From Sorghum bicolor (lineage: Eukaryota; Streptophyta; Magnoliopsida; Poales; Poaceae), in the NCBI RefSeq assembly GCF_000003195.3, contig NC_012879.2, forward strand, positions 34,463,505 to 34,527,504: a stretch of 64,000 nt of DNA. The letters are read 5' to 3'. The first letter of the stretch is position 1. The number at the start of each line of letters is the position of its first letter. The position numbers and the translations under genes were made by a program. Shown piece after piece: positions 45,346 to 56,495 of the stretch. The notes beneath the pieces are model-generated. The model saw only the letters and a list, made by a program, of their open reading frames with translations, was not told the DNA's origin and did no database searches.

Positions 45346-47213
45346 AGCTCCGCCACGACGTCCTCTACCTCGTCGTCCATCTCTTTTCCCTAGCTGAGCA
45401 CCGGTGAGGTCACATTCTCACTTCATCGCGAGCTCCACCTCACCGGAGTTTGCAGAGATCACCGGCAACGTGGCTAGACCTCTCTGGTCCACCTTCGGCC
45501 GTGTTTCTTCATCCTACAGCTTCTCCTTGATTCACTGTTGCTCGTCCGGAACCTCTACTGGGTCACCATGCCTCCATTTCGCCTACGTATCGCCGCACAG
45601 CGCCGCCACTCTGCCATTCTCGACGGCGAGCACCCTAGAGGCTTGTAGTGCGTGAGCAAAGTAGGTCAATAGGTCTGCCTCGAAGTGAGGAACACATGGG
45701 TACCCTTGGTTTCCTCGGAGACCTCACCGTCGTTGAGATCTTTGGTGACCGAGCTCGCCTCTGCCCTTTGTGTCAGCGACGCGTGGGACCCCTTTGACAG
45801 CCACAGTCCCTCTCTTCCCCTTTTTCTGTTTTTGGTTGGTTTCAATGCTATTTTGTAAAAATTATATCTTGAGTTTGGAAAGTTCAATTTGTGAGATTCA
45901 AATACTGTCAGACTCTTGAGTAGATCTAGTTTTTAATAAAAATATGAAACATGCCATGTTTTTGCAGAAATAAATAATTATAAATTATCTCTTTTAATCC
46001 CTAATAAAAATAGGACAATTATATCTTGAGATCTGTAAGTCCTATGACCATGCAAATTTAGGAGGTTGTTACTTATGCTGTCTATAGGCTCTGGTAAATT
46101 TCTCATGATTTTTGGGCGCCTTATGATGAAGTTATAAATATCCCTTGTTTAAAATAGGAGTTCTTGTGGTATTTTTAATAAATAGATTGTATCTCCTTTT
46201 GTGATGAAACTTACTGAGAGATGTAACCTTGTGAAGATAAAGCTAAGAAAAATCTGAAATCTGTTGTTTGACACTTTTTAATAGGGTTTCTCATTTATGC
46301 CTTTAATGCCATTAGTAGCTTGTCATTTTTGTACACTACAATCTTCATTTTCAATTGCCATGAAAGTTTTACAGTAACCTTGTTGTAGCATGAGTAGCTT
46401 GCTGTAATTTTTCTGGAATTTGTGGAGCACTTCTAGTATATGCTCATTAATTCACCTTAATAATCAAATAAATAGAAAAGGGGATAATAAAAATGAGTTT
46501 TGACCTTGCCATGATGTTTTCTGAAGTTTCTTAGACATGTTCTAGCTACTGGTGCTTTTGGTTTGAATCCATGTTACATTCTTAATATGTGGTAAAATAT
46601 TATTTTGCTATTTATGCCTTGTCTAGAGCATATTCTGTGTATCTGATAGCAATTATTTAAGAACTGCTTGAAGATGAAGTTTTCTGGGAAACTTTTCTAT
46701 AACAAACATGTAGTTAACTTACTTGTTTCCAAATTTCATAGCATTTGGCTAAGTGGTTTAAAAGTTATATCTGTTGCAAGTAGCTGCTGCGAAATGCTTG
46801 CTCTCTGGATTTTCCAGAACAGCCAGGAGACTTTGTCTGTTTTGACCTATTTCTGTGGAGAATCATTCGGTAATGTCTAAAAGTGAATTATAGACAATTT
46901 GTTAAGATTTCCAGAAAGTGCTCATTTACTTAATTTGGCCAATAGATGACTATGTTATAGCTGAAACTTGTGACTGCCCAGTCTGCTCATCAACCCAGTT
47001 GCTGAGTATAAGTAGTTAAGGTTGATTAGCTTGTATAGTTAGCCTCTCTACCGGAGAAGAAGTATACACTTACATGTTAATCTATTGTTTACTTAATCTT
47101 AGAAGCTTGTGATCATGTTTGCACCTTGCTACATGTTTCTCTTGGTTCGTCATCCTGACATATTGCATCCTATGTGCATTATCTATGTTTATCACCTTGT
47201 CATGCATACGTAG

Positions 47214-47354
47214 GTGCACCCAAGGGCGTGATGGTTTTGGAGTTCGCACCACCCGAGCCGGAGGAACAGCGGAGGGATCCATCTCAAGAGGAAGGAGCTG
47301 TGGAGGAGGATTTGCTGGAGTGCCCCGACCACCGTCCTTCTACTTACATCGAAG
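47214..47354 (+). CDS. Acidic exon-like block of the LTR ORF (LTR D)
   Basis: 141 nt after CATACGTAG, ending GAAG|GCAAGC. It is two codons longer than A. The C-terminal half (ECPDHRPSTY.E) differs from A and B almost only at third codon positions, plus one Val/Ile change. Confidence 0.55.
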
Positions 47355-47704
47355 GCAAGCCCCGAAGCATTATAAGACTCCCAATATTTTTGTTATCATG
47401 CCCAGCTATCAATTAACTTTGGTTATGTATTGATGCATTAAGTGTTAGGCATTGATATGACAACCTTGCTGTATAATGACTACCTTGCCCACCTTATACC
47501 TCACATCAGTAGGTCCAGGATTGAAATGATGCTTAGCTCGGTAGAAGCTGGGTGATTTCCTATCACCTTCGAGAGATAGGTGGATATTTGATCACGGTTG
47601 GCTATATATGCTATCGTGGAATAACCTTGTGATAATAATGAATGGAGTCCACGCGGGAACGTAATAGTGAAGCAACAAGGCATGGAGGTCTTAGGTGTGG
47701 ATCT

Positions 47705-48462
47705 ATCCCCATCTGTGTCGGTTAAGGACCGATACGCTGTACGTCCTCTTGTCATGTTGAATGCATGCCTAACACTTAGTTGGCCGGATAAGTCGTTCCG
47801 ACCGCAAAGCCAATGAGTCAACTCAGGCCGGATACACCGTTCTGTTTGAGTGTGTACCCCGGTTGGTAGTAAGTATGTGTGGGGAGTCAATGGCGTAAGA
47901 CCGAGGTGTCAGATTAGAGTCCTGACCCTAGCAGATTGTCGTCCCTGGAGGTTCGGCGCTGATCTGACCCACGAATTGGTCCTGAATTGTGCTCAAGGTG
48001 ACCTAAGGCTGCTTTTGCAAAGTACGCTTGGGTGAGTGCTAGGAATACCCATCCAGCTGGATAGGAATCGATTCGAATCACGTCTCCCCGTCTATGTCGG
48101 TTAAGGACCGATACGCTATACGTCCTCTTGTCATGTTGGACGCATGCCTAACACTTAGTTGGCCTGATATGTCATTTCGACCGTGAAGCCTATGAGTCAA
48201 CTCAGGCTGGATACCCGGTTCTATTTGAGTGTGCAACCTGGTTGGTAGTAAGTATGTGTGCGGAGTCAATGGCGTAAGACCGAGGTGTCAGGTTAGAGTC
48301 CTGACCCTCGCAGATTGTTATCCCCTAGGGTGCGGCACTGATCCGACCCACGAATTGGTCCTGAGTTGTGCTAAAGGTGACCTATGGCTGCTCTTGCAAA
48401 GTATGCTTGGGTGTGTGCTAGGAATACCCCTCCAGCTGGATAGGAATCGATTCGAATCACCG
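47705..48462 (+). repeat. 379-bp tandem duplication inside LTR D
   Basis: Units of about 47705-48083 and 48084-48462 are shifted by 379 bp (for example GTCGGTTAAGGACC at 47717 and 48096). The other LTR copies have one unit. It lies wholly between the two exon-like blocks, so the frame would be unaffected. Its seam lies at a short TCTCCC/TATCCCC similarity. Confidence 0.85.
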
Positions 48463-48834
48463 TCTCTCCCAGATAGTGAGAACTTGACTTGAGCAGCGGC
48501 AACGTACAACTCACTAAATGAACTTAATGGTTATGATGAGAATGATGATGGCTATGTGATAATCCGGATATGGTTATTATTGTGATGCTTAAATACTCAT
48601 GTATGCTTAGAACAGGTGTTAATCTAGCGAATAGATGTTTAAGTAATTAACTTGCTGCTAAAAGGAAGGTATTTGTGTAACTTCACTAAAAAGCTTTTAT
48701 GCAAAATGTGAGTCAAACCAGCTCACAAATATGAGCCTCGCATACTCCTTGGTGTCACCTTATTTCTATTTTATGACGGGTAAGTCTAGCTAAGTACATT
48801 CTCGTACTCAGGGTTTTATTTACCCTTGTTGCAG

Positions 48835-48896
48835 ATGACATCGTGTATCACGGTTACTACTCTAACTGTCACCATTCGGCAGCGGATGAAGAATAG
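48835..48896 (+). CDS. Terminal exon-like block of the LTR ORF (LTR D)
   Basis: 62 nt after TTTACCCTTGTTGCAG, ending TAG at 48894-48896. It keeps YHGY..NCHH, but the first Cys of the pair is Tyr. Confidence 0.5.
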
Positions 48897-49022
48897 ATCT
48901 GGGCAAGATCATTTCTAGTTGCTTTACTTATGCTTTTGTGGGGTTGACCGCAAGACTGGCATGTAACAAGACTAAGTGTGTGTGTGATGTTTCAAAACTA
49001 CTTTGCTTCCACTATCAAATCG

Positions 49023-49522
49023 GTTGGCACGCCTTGATATCGAAAATTGAGTATTAGCCTTTTGTGTTTGCAGATCTATTTTTGCATCAACAGAGCCCAA
49101 CAATGAGATAGAGGAAAGTAGACATAATTACTTTCTTTCTCAATTAGAATAATTGGGCCTGACCATTTTATTTTTGAATTGTCAGGGGATATCAAATTTT
49201 CTAAATAAAAAAGTAATCAAATAAGTATACAAAACAGTTGAGGTAGGAGGGGCTCGAAGGGCGGGTGGCCGTCCAAACCCTAGGGGCGCCTGCCTGGGCA
49301 ACGAGGCCATTCACCGCCACCTTTCTCCATTCCCATCCTGAGACCTTCCTTGTTTATAAAAAGTATATCTTTGGAAATTTTTCCCATATTTCGTCAGGAT
49401 ACCTTCGAAAAAATACATTTCCAGACCCCTATATAAACAACCCATGCCTATGGTCTAATCTCATCACATCATAGCTTTTCTCTTCTCCTGCTTAGAAGCT
49501 AGCTACACCTCTCTACTCAACC
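49023..49522 (+). promoter_or_regulatory. Non-repeat stretch with a promoter-like region
   Basis: No homology to the other repeats here is visible. AT-rich sequence to about 49240 is followed by a GC-richer part and TATATAAA at 49430-49437. About 90 bp further is an ATG in good plant context (AACCATGGC) after a pyrimidine-rich leader. This looks like a core promoter and 5' UTR for the fragment at 49523. Confidence 0.4.
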
Positions 49523-49736
49523 ATGGCTAAAGAAAATTCAGAGAGGAGAATGATTCCCAATGGGATCGATCTCAACACCATCCCCATAGAAGAACCTGAG
49601 TGCAAAGCTATCATTCCTATAGATGAATCTATCCCTCTAGCCACCATTCCACAACACAGCTATGGATGCTCTTACTACGCTTAGCCTGTTTGCACCAAGC
49701 CTCTCCTCTTGGAAGGAGCTCCGCCAAAGTGGCCAG
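49523..49736 (+). pseudogene. Small unknown coding fragment with DLNxxP motif, cut by element F1
   Basis: The frame begins MAKENSERRMIPNG and has IDLNTIPIEEP, matching the DLNxxP repression (EAR-type) motif. It runs 53 codons to TAG at 49682-49684. After the stop the same frame stays open (PVCTKPLLLEGAPPKWP) up to the LTR of F1 at 49737, so the stop may be a later mutation in a longer gene. I do not recognise the family. It may be a host gene start or a captured fragment; the rest would lie beyond the window. Confidence 0.35.
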
Positions 49737-50963
49737 TGTTGATGGTTCTTAAGTATCAATTTTAATAATGAAATAAATAGGGAAAAGGACCAATATACAA
49801 ACAACACCTAGATGTAGGGTTTGATCTGACAGAATTCCATGAGTTTTGCTGTTTATCTATTTCTGCAAGGGGTTATCAGGAAATATGGAAGAAAGGCCCA
49901 CACGTTGGGTTTACATAGAGATATTAACTTGTGCACCAATTTTCCTCGGTCTAGAAGGTTCTAGAAGCTACACAAACGAATGGGAGGCCGAGCGGGCCCA
50001 CAGGCAGGGCGCCCACCCTACCCCCTGGGCGCCCGCCCACCTCTGGTGGCCAATCACGGTGAGTCACGCGGATTATGCTCCATCGCCTTTGAGGATCAAG
50101 GAGAACCGTTCAATCAAGGTCGGTTTGATCCGACGGCCCAGATTCATTTGAGAGGGCAATATAAGCAAGGCCCCTGGCCCCTGGAGGGGGAGAATCCCAT
50201 TATTCATTAGCATATTTTCCAGAGAGGATTTAGAGAGAGGTTCCTTAGGGTTCCCACCTCATAGGGCTTAGCATCCAATGTGAGAGTAAAATTAGTTCTA
50301 CTGGATTGAGAGAGATATAGTGGAGGTGTAGATCGGACGAAGCCCGGTCTGTCGGTGTCTACTCCGAGGTTGTACCTGTGGGATCAAGTCTCCTAACCCG
50401 AGGCTTGCTCCTAGGATTCTTCAGTATTTTGACTTCTAAATTATAGTAAGTTCTTTGTTTTATTGTTCTTTGGTTTATGTGTTTACTTTGATCTCTTCGT
50501 GTAGAGTTTAGAGTAATCATCTCTAGCGTAAACGTGGTGTTTGAGCTAGGATACTCATAGATATCCCCTGTCTAGCTAGACCGTGGTAGTAGCGAGGAAC
50601 GTGACATTTCCAAGTTACCTTTGTAGCCCATATTTTGTTAGCAGGCTCGATAGGGTTTATAGGTGCGGGTCGAACATCCTCTGTGGTGTCTAGATTCCGT
50701 GAGCCTCCCCAACAGAACAGTAGTTCATCCTTACCAAGCTTAGAACGAGATTGCGGTTGTAGTCTTCTCTATACATCGCTCACATCGAATCCCATTGTTT
50801 GTAGCCTAAAGGTTAGTAGTAATAGACCGGGTTAGTCAGATGCACGCTTTCTCCTAGTGGTAAAAATATAAATACGATACTCTAGATAACATCCCGTGTG
50901 AAGTGCTTACCGATATTCGTGCGCTTGCGGATTAATTCCTGATTGCGTTACCAAATATCAACA
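49737..50963 (+). repeat. 5' LTR of F1
   Basis: TGTTGATGG to AATATCAACA, 1227 bp, with a degraded TATA-like AATATAAG near 50158. It aligns to the F2 LTRs but is clearly more diverged from them than the F1 3' LTR start is. Confidence 0.85.
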
Positions 50964-50971
50964 AGCATTTC

Positions 50972-50989
50972 TGGCGTCGTTGCCGGGGA
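50972..50989 (+). other. Primer binding site of F1
   Basis: TGGCGTCGTTGCCGGGGA, one base from TGGCGCCGTTGCCGGGGA, the tRNA-Asp-type site used by Athila-like elements. Confidence 0.75.
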
Positions 50990-51094
50990 GAAAGACGGTT
51001 TGCTGAGATAACCTTGAGTCTTACTACTAGCTTGTATCTATACTTTTATCTTTTCTTATCTTTTTATATTCTTTATTTTCTTTACTCTTACCTT

Positions 51095-52228
51095 ATGGAA
51101 AACCAAGATTCTAAATTGATCTATCAATTTGCAACACCTTCGAAAACTGACCTTTTACCATGGGAGTCATCACAGCCTATCCAAACATCCCAGTATAGGT
51201 TAAGTTCTAGGTTGATTGCCATGATTCAAAACCTATCTTTTTCAGGTAAGGAAGACGAAAACCCTTACCTTCATATTAGAGATTTTGAGCAAACATGTGA
51301 TTGTATTCGCATTGAAGGCATTTCTGATAAAACTTTACGTTGGAAGTTTTTTCCTTTTTCTTTAAGGGGAGAAGCTGGACAATGGTATAGTCAGAAGGAC
51401 AATGAGGTGAATGGGGAGTTTTACGAGCCAACTTTTGTCTAGATTTTAATTCCCTTGACCGTATCGGTGACCTTAGACTCAAATTCCATACCTATTGTTG
51501 AATTCTTTGCACCTTCAGAGACCAGCCATAGACCATGGGAGTCAACAAGTCCTTTCCTTGCCCCTAATTATGATCTGTGTCCGGAGTTGATTGCAATAGG
51601 TCAAAACCAACCCTTTTCTATAGCTGAGGTCCTATCTTTTAATCAAGAAGATAATGAACTTTTAGCTACACCTTGGGAATCTTTTAATCTTTCTATAAAT
51701 TCTGGTTTAGACCTAGCCCTACAAGACCATGTTTTTTGTCGATATTTTCACATTGGTCTTAATCATATAACTTTTGGTAGAGTCTTTCTTTCTTTATCTA
51801 TTAGTAGAGGAAGGTATGTCTTCATTTGTGGACATCCTTCTTGCACTAGTCTTCATAAAAAATTCCTAGAGATAGAGAAGGAATCATCTCCCAGACTAGG
51901 AAAGGAAGTTTCATTAGCCAATTTCCCAACATTCCAATCCCATGATTCGGCTATCCAACCCATCCTTGAGCCTAATAATTTCTCCTATGCTCTTTCTCTT
52001 GAACCTTCCGATGATCCTATGAATCTCTCTAGACATCCCATTCATAAGAGTCACCAAGGCCACAAGGTGGATCGAGAAGAGCAACAACAATGGCTAGAGG
52101 GCATTAAAAATCCATGTGCTATCACCACATTTGAGATCTCCAACCCTCTCTTCCTTTCTATTTATAACAACTTTAAAAGAGCGGTTGTCGATGCATATGT
52201 CTATAATAAATATTGCAGATCTCGTTGA
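51095..52228 (+). pseudogene. F1 gag, one in-frame stop
   Basis: From ATG 51095 the frame encodes a gag N-terminal domain (ENPYLHIRDFEQTC, LRWKFFPFSLRGEAGQWY) up to TAG at 51440-51442, then continues open in the same frame to 52228. The second part repeats the N-terminal theme (PWES, then ELIA..QNQPFS), as if the gag start were duplicated, and lacks the usual middle of gag. The last ~35 residues (TTFEIS.PLFLSIY) match F2 closely. Confidence 0.75.
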
Positions 52229-53859
52229 GTTGATTGATGGTTTCCCAAGGACAAGCTTAGTGTCCTAAAACAAGCACTTATCAGATCGTGACATGAACTT
52301 CTAATTATTCGCAACATTGCCTTGTGTATTGAGCATATAAAGATAATTGTAGAAATAATCCTTTAGGTATTCGTGTCACTAACCTTTCTAGGATTGGAGC
52401 AAGAAGATCCGAGGAATGACAAGCGCAAGGTATGCCCAACCAATCATCATGCAACATTGAATTAAATTCATCCAATCTTGAATTTTGCAAAATTCAAGCT
52501 TGGGGGAGTACTTTACATAAAAACATCATTTGCCATGTTGCTATGTTGGTTGTCCTTACCTTTGAGACATGCTCAATTTGTTAAATACTAATCACACAAC
52601 TTCATCTCCACTTGAGTAGATCTCTATAAAAGCCATCATGCTAGCTATGTATCTTAGTAAGTGTTAGTTTGGAACTACTGTACATACTTCTATTGGCTTT
52701 TAAATTAAGCGTGGTGTTTAGGTTAAATAGCCTTCCTTAATCTGATTAGACTTGGAGTCTAGTTTGGTTACTGAACAAAAAACTGCTTGAGTAGGCATTG
52801 GTATATTTTGTCAGACTAACCCCTGCAAGAAAACTTTCAATATCAACCTGGGAAGTCCTGAGATACAAACTCACATTGGGGATAAAGGACACACATGAAG
52901 TTTAACGATTTGCACAAGGAAGACATAGCTCATTCATCATAGATAGATGATCCATGGAATGAGACAAAGAATGCCACAAACACAGTGCACAACCGCTAAG
53001 AAAGGAAAGCTTCCACAAGGTGATACTGTACCATCACTCTTCAATTAAGGTAACATCTTAAAGTACTTGATTATCACTTTTATAAGCTTCTCCTTGGTTC
53101 TGGCGTTCACATAAAATAAAGAGACAAACATGTATGATTTGTAACTCCAAATTAACCAACCCAACTGATTCAGCATGTTTAGTCCTTTAATCTTTGTTCC
53201 TAGTACTACCTCCATGATCCTACACTCCTAATCATATGAGCTAAAATGTTGCACATTCAATCTTTGGGAAGATATAAAGAAAAAGACATATACATAGATA
53301 GATTACCTTTCCATAAGGTTGAGCGATCTGATCTGACAAATGTTTTAAATGCTACACTCATGAACTTATCACCCATCATCTTTGTCTTGCTCCCTATGCT
53401 TAAGGATAGAGAAGAATAAATATACTTTTGGTTCTGTTGATGTTTTCCACCAATAGGGCCCATGCACTTGATCTCTGCCTTGTCTCTATGAGCAGGTACA
53501 CTTCAAGCAAAATATGAATGAGTTTTACAACTCCCAGACTCCACCAAGTGAAGAACTTGGATCTACAAGCACAAACACACTGAGCAGGATGCTGCTAATG
53601 CCGGACCTCGAACTGCTAGGCAAACGGAGAACATGGGTGACACCGTATCAAGAGTACAGATGTCAAGGCCCACACCTAATCAAATGATGCACCTAAAGGA
53701 TGAACACGGACGACCCTGGTGTTCCAAGCATCGAGTGCACAATCAATAGCTACTCTTTTCAGAAGACACTCTAAGACACCAGATCCGACGTCAACATAAT
53801 GGCCGCAGTCACTTATCAGCTCCTGCATGGAACCATGCCCCTACAACCAACATACATTC
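52229..53859 (+). other. F1 non-coding region after gag
   Basis: AT-rich, ~90% similar by eye to the F2 region from 57864. It includes a polypurine-like GCTTGGGGGAG at 52498-52508 and a sequence at about 53500-53690 shared with F2 58685-58870. F1-specific sequence (about 53040-53490) has no recognisable gene. Confidence 0.6.
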
Positions 53860-54020
53860 AGCTCCAGATGATTTTCAGTTCATTGACCTGGGAGAAGATG
53901 AGTACGATCCACCCACCATCCTTGGAAGACCGTTCCTCAACACCATCAAAGCCATCATTTATATTGGAACCGGAGAAGTCCACATGCACTTTCCTCTGAA
54001 GATTGCGACGCAACCGAAAC
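53860..54020 (+). pseudogene. Retropepsin relic in F1
   Basis: One frame reads DFQFIDLGEDEYDPPTILG, then GRPFLNTIKAIIYIGTGEV, matching the C-terminal half of Athila-type proteases, where the ILGRPFL motif is diagnostic. The catalytic Asp part and everything downstream in pol are missing. F2 lacks this segment. Confidence 0.65.
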
Positions 54021-55030
54021 CAGAGGAGGCAAATCATCAAGGACGGATGGGTAGACTACGAAGGAGAAGTGATAAGGTCTGAAGACATACAACTTAAACA
54101 GAACTGTCCTGATGTGACTATAGCACCGAGTCAGAAAGAGAAGATAGTTATACATGAAGAGGAGGCGCCGCCGGAACCACTGACTACACCACCCAGCAAA
54201 TCCCAGGACGATTGAGAAAACGGAGAGTCCCGTTTGGAGGACTCAAAAACACCGAACGCCTTGCCAAGAGGTAAACTTGGTAGTTATCCTTTTTCCTATT
54301 TAAAATAGTTTGCTTATTTAATTAGGTTCATATCATCTCGAAAAGAAAATAAAAATGTTAAAAAATAGTAAGCCCCATGTGAGTATGCTCATGGCATAAA
54401 ACCCATAGGTACATTCACTGTGGTGGCATAAAATAAATATGTTTTCATCTTACAATAAAAATATAAAAATAATAAGTGCATGATCCTGCTAAATAAATAA
54501 CATTTATTGAGGAGGCTCATCATGATAAAGGCTAGACATTTATGCTAACACCTAATCAGTTCCACAAAGCTGTGTTGTCTATTTGAGCTCCACAGAATTC
54601 AAGGATCAAAGAAGACTAGTAGACAGAGGACACCCTAATCGCTGTCAGGGTGCTGCCGACATGCAAATACACCTCCGCCACCTGCTAGCTACATCAGAAG
54701 AAATTACGTCAAAATCCAGCTTGGGGGAGAGCACCCCCAATTATCCAGCTAAGTGTTTCTACTTGCGTTTATACTTTACTCAAATAATAAAAAGATGCAT
54801 AATCATAAAAACCCAAATAAATATTTTGTGCCTTTATATATATCTTTGCTTAGTTTGCTAAATAAATAAATCAACAAAGTTTGCTATGAAACCTCATGAT
54901 AAACTCTCACATGGAGATGATGAATAGTTTCTCTGCCAAGACTAGTTCTTAAAATTGAAATCTCTCTCAAGTTTAGGCATAACTGTTATAATTTAAACCT
55001 GCTCTAAACCTAAAGTTGTGGGAAGAGTAC
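54021..55030 (+). other. F1 3' non-coding region, part 1
   Basis: Continues the homology with F2 (58930-59735). It contains a second polypurine-like motif (54719-54729) and a 92-codon open stretch (54583-54861) without ATG, which has an equal-length counterpart in F2. No supported gene. Confidence 0.55.
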
Positions 55031-55035
55031 TTGAT
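55031..55035. repeat. Target site duplication of F2, left copy (TTGAT)
   Basis: TTGAT precedes the F2 LTR and recurs at 62423-62427. Joining the two flanks restores a sequence that F2 itself carries uninterrupted at about 59740. Confidence 0.88.
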
Positions 55036-56344
55036 TGTTGACGGTCCCTAAGTACCAAATATAATCAGCAAATAAACAAAGAAAAGGATCCAAATACAAC
55101 CAACATCTAAACATAGGGTTTTATCTGACAGAATTCCACGAGTTTTGGTGCTTGTCTATTTCTGCAGGGAGTTATCAGGAAATATGGAGAGAAGGCCCAC
55201 ATGTCGGGTTTACATAGAGATATTAACGTGTCGCGCAATTTTCTATCATCTAGAAGACTCCAGAAGCCACGGGAACAAAGCGGAAGCCGAGAGGGCTCAG
55301 GGACAGGGCACCCGCCCAAGTCCTTAGGGCGCCCGCCCACCTATTTCGGCCAATCACGCTCAATCTCGCGGATTATTCTCCACCGACCTAAAGGATCAAG
55401 AATAACCATTCAATCAATGTCGGCTTGATCCGACGGCCTAGGTTCACTTGAGGGGACTATATAACCAGACCCCCTGGCCCCTGGAGGAGGCACCCCTTGA
55501 TCATTATTCATTATTCATAGACAGAGCAAAAGCTAGGGTTTAGAGATGAGAGCTCTCCTCTCTTCTCTAAACTAGAGTAGATCTATATAGTAGCGAGATG
55601 GAGAGCGAAGGAGGATTAGAGGAGAGGCCGGCCTGTCGGTTCTTCCTCCGGTTGTACTTCGTCATGATCAAGCTCTAATCAAGCTTGCTCATGGGATGAC
55701 TCTGGTAATCTACTTCTAATTCATTATGCAATTACTAATCATGTATGTTCTGGTTCACAACTCTTTTGAGTACTCCTAATCTATAGGACGCTATAGGTGA
55801 GAGTTGTAGTATAGGTGTAAGTGTGGTGCTTAGACCTAGATTACTTGTGGATATCCCCTGTCTACCTGGATCGTGTGGTAGGCCGCGTAGGTGACAGTTA
55901 CGTTGGTCCCTTGTAGTCCACCTCTTGTTAGCAGGACGGGCAGGGTTTATCGGCCTATGGATAAGCATCCTTTGTGGTGTATTCTTATCACGTGGTTTGT
56001 CCCAGACATAGACATACCCCTTTGAAGTAGAGAAACCATAGTTATCCTCTCTATTATGCTACCATCGCCCATATTATCACCCATTGTTATCTTATCTTTA
56101 ATATTGTTCTTATTCAATTCTACCATCTTTCCTATTTACACTCATCTATCAATCTTGGTTAAGTTAGAGCGTAGTTGGTTCTCCCGTTTCCCTGTGGAAA
56201 TGATAAAACCTTTAACCGGGAAAAAGCTATAACGGTATCCGTGCACTTGTGGATTATCTGTGTGCTTATAAATACCATAGTACACTCTAGTGCCATGCTG
56301 GGGATGACAATCTAGTATTCAAGTGGTGTTAGCAAGTGTCAACA
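55036..56344 (+). repeat. 5' LTR of F2
   Basis: TGTTGACGG to GTGTCAACA, 1309 bp, with TATATAA at 55458-55464. Compared with the 3' LTR it lacks about 30 bp between two CCCATAT copies and keeps about 20 bp near the end that the 3' LTR has lost. Confidence 0.88.
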
Positions 56345-56352
56345 AGCATTTT

Positions 56353-56370
56353 TGGCGCCGTTGCTGGGGA
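56353..56370 (+). other. Primer binding site of F2
   Basis: TGGCGCCGTTGCTGGGGA, the Athila-type tRNA-Asp site with one change. Confidence 0.8.
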
Positions 56371-56495
56371 GACGGTTGCTGAGTTGACTACAAACTAGCT
56401 TAATCATTTTCAAAAAAAAATATATATTTCCTTTTATCCTTTGCCTTATCTCTGCTATTCTTTCTTCTTATCTAATCCTTGATCTCTGGTCTATC

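Larger units (their letters stand above)
45346..49022 (+). repeat. LTR D: truncated Del/Tekay LTR, same family as A and B, older
   Basis: It aligns with the element A LTR from the GC-rich segment (A ~3100) to about 250 bp before its end (A/33105 side, near ACTATCAAATCGGTTGG). It lacks the first ~1 kb, cut where the Tat element joins, and the last ~250 bp. It is more diverged than A versus B. It keeps both exon-like blocks and has an internal tandem duplication. Confidence 0.85.

Noticed and set aside
51014..51094. Hydrophobic stretch before the F1 gag ATG that resembles a signal anchor
   Set aside because: It comes from T-rich leader DNA and has no ATG start. The gag ATG is at 51095.
54583..54861. 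92-codon open frame shared with F2 59290-59568
   Set aside because: No ATG, low-complexity AT-rich second half, and it spans a polypurine-like motif. Kept only as a note in the non-coding region.
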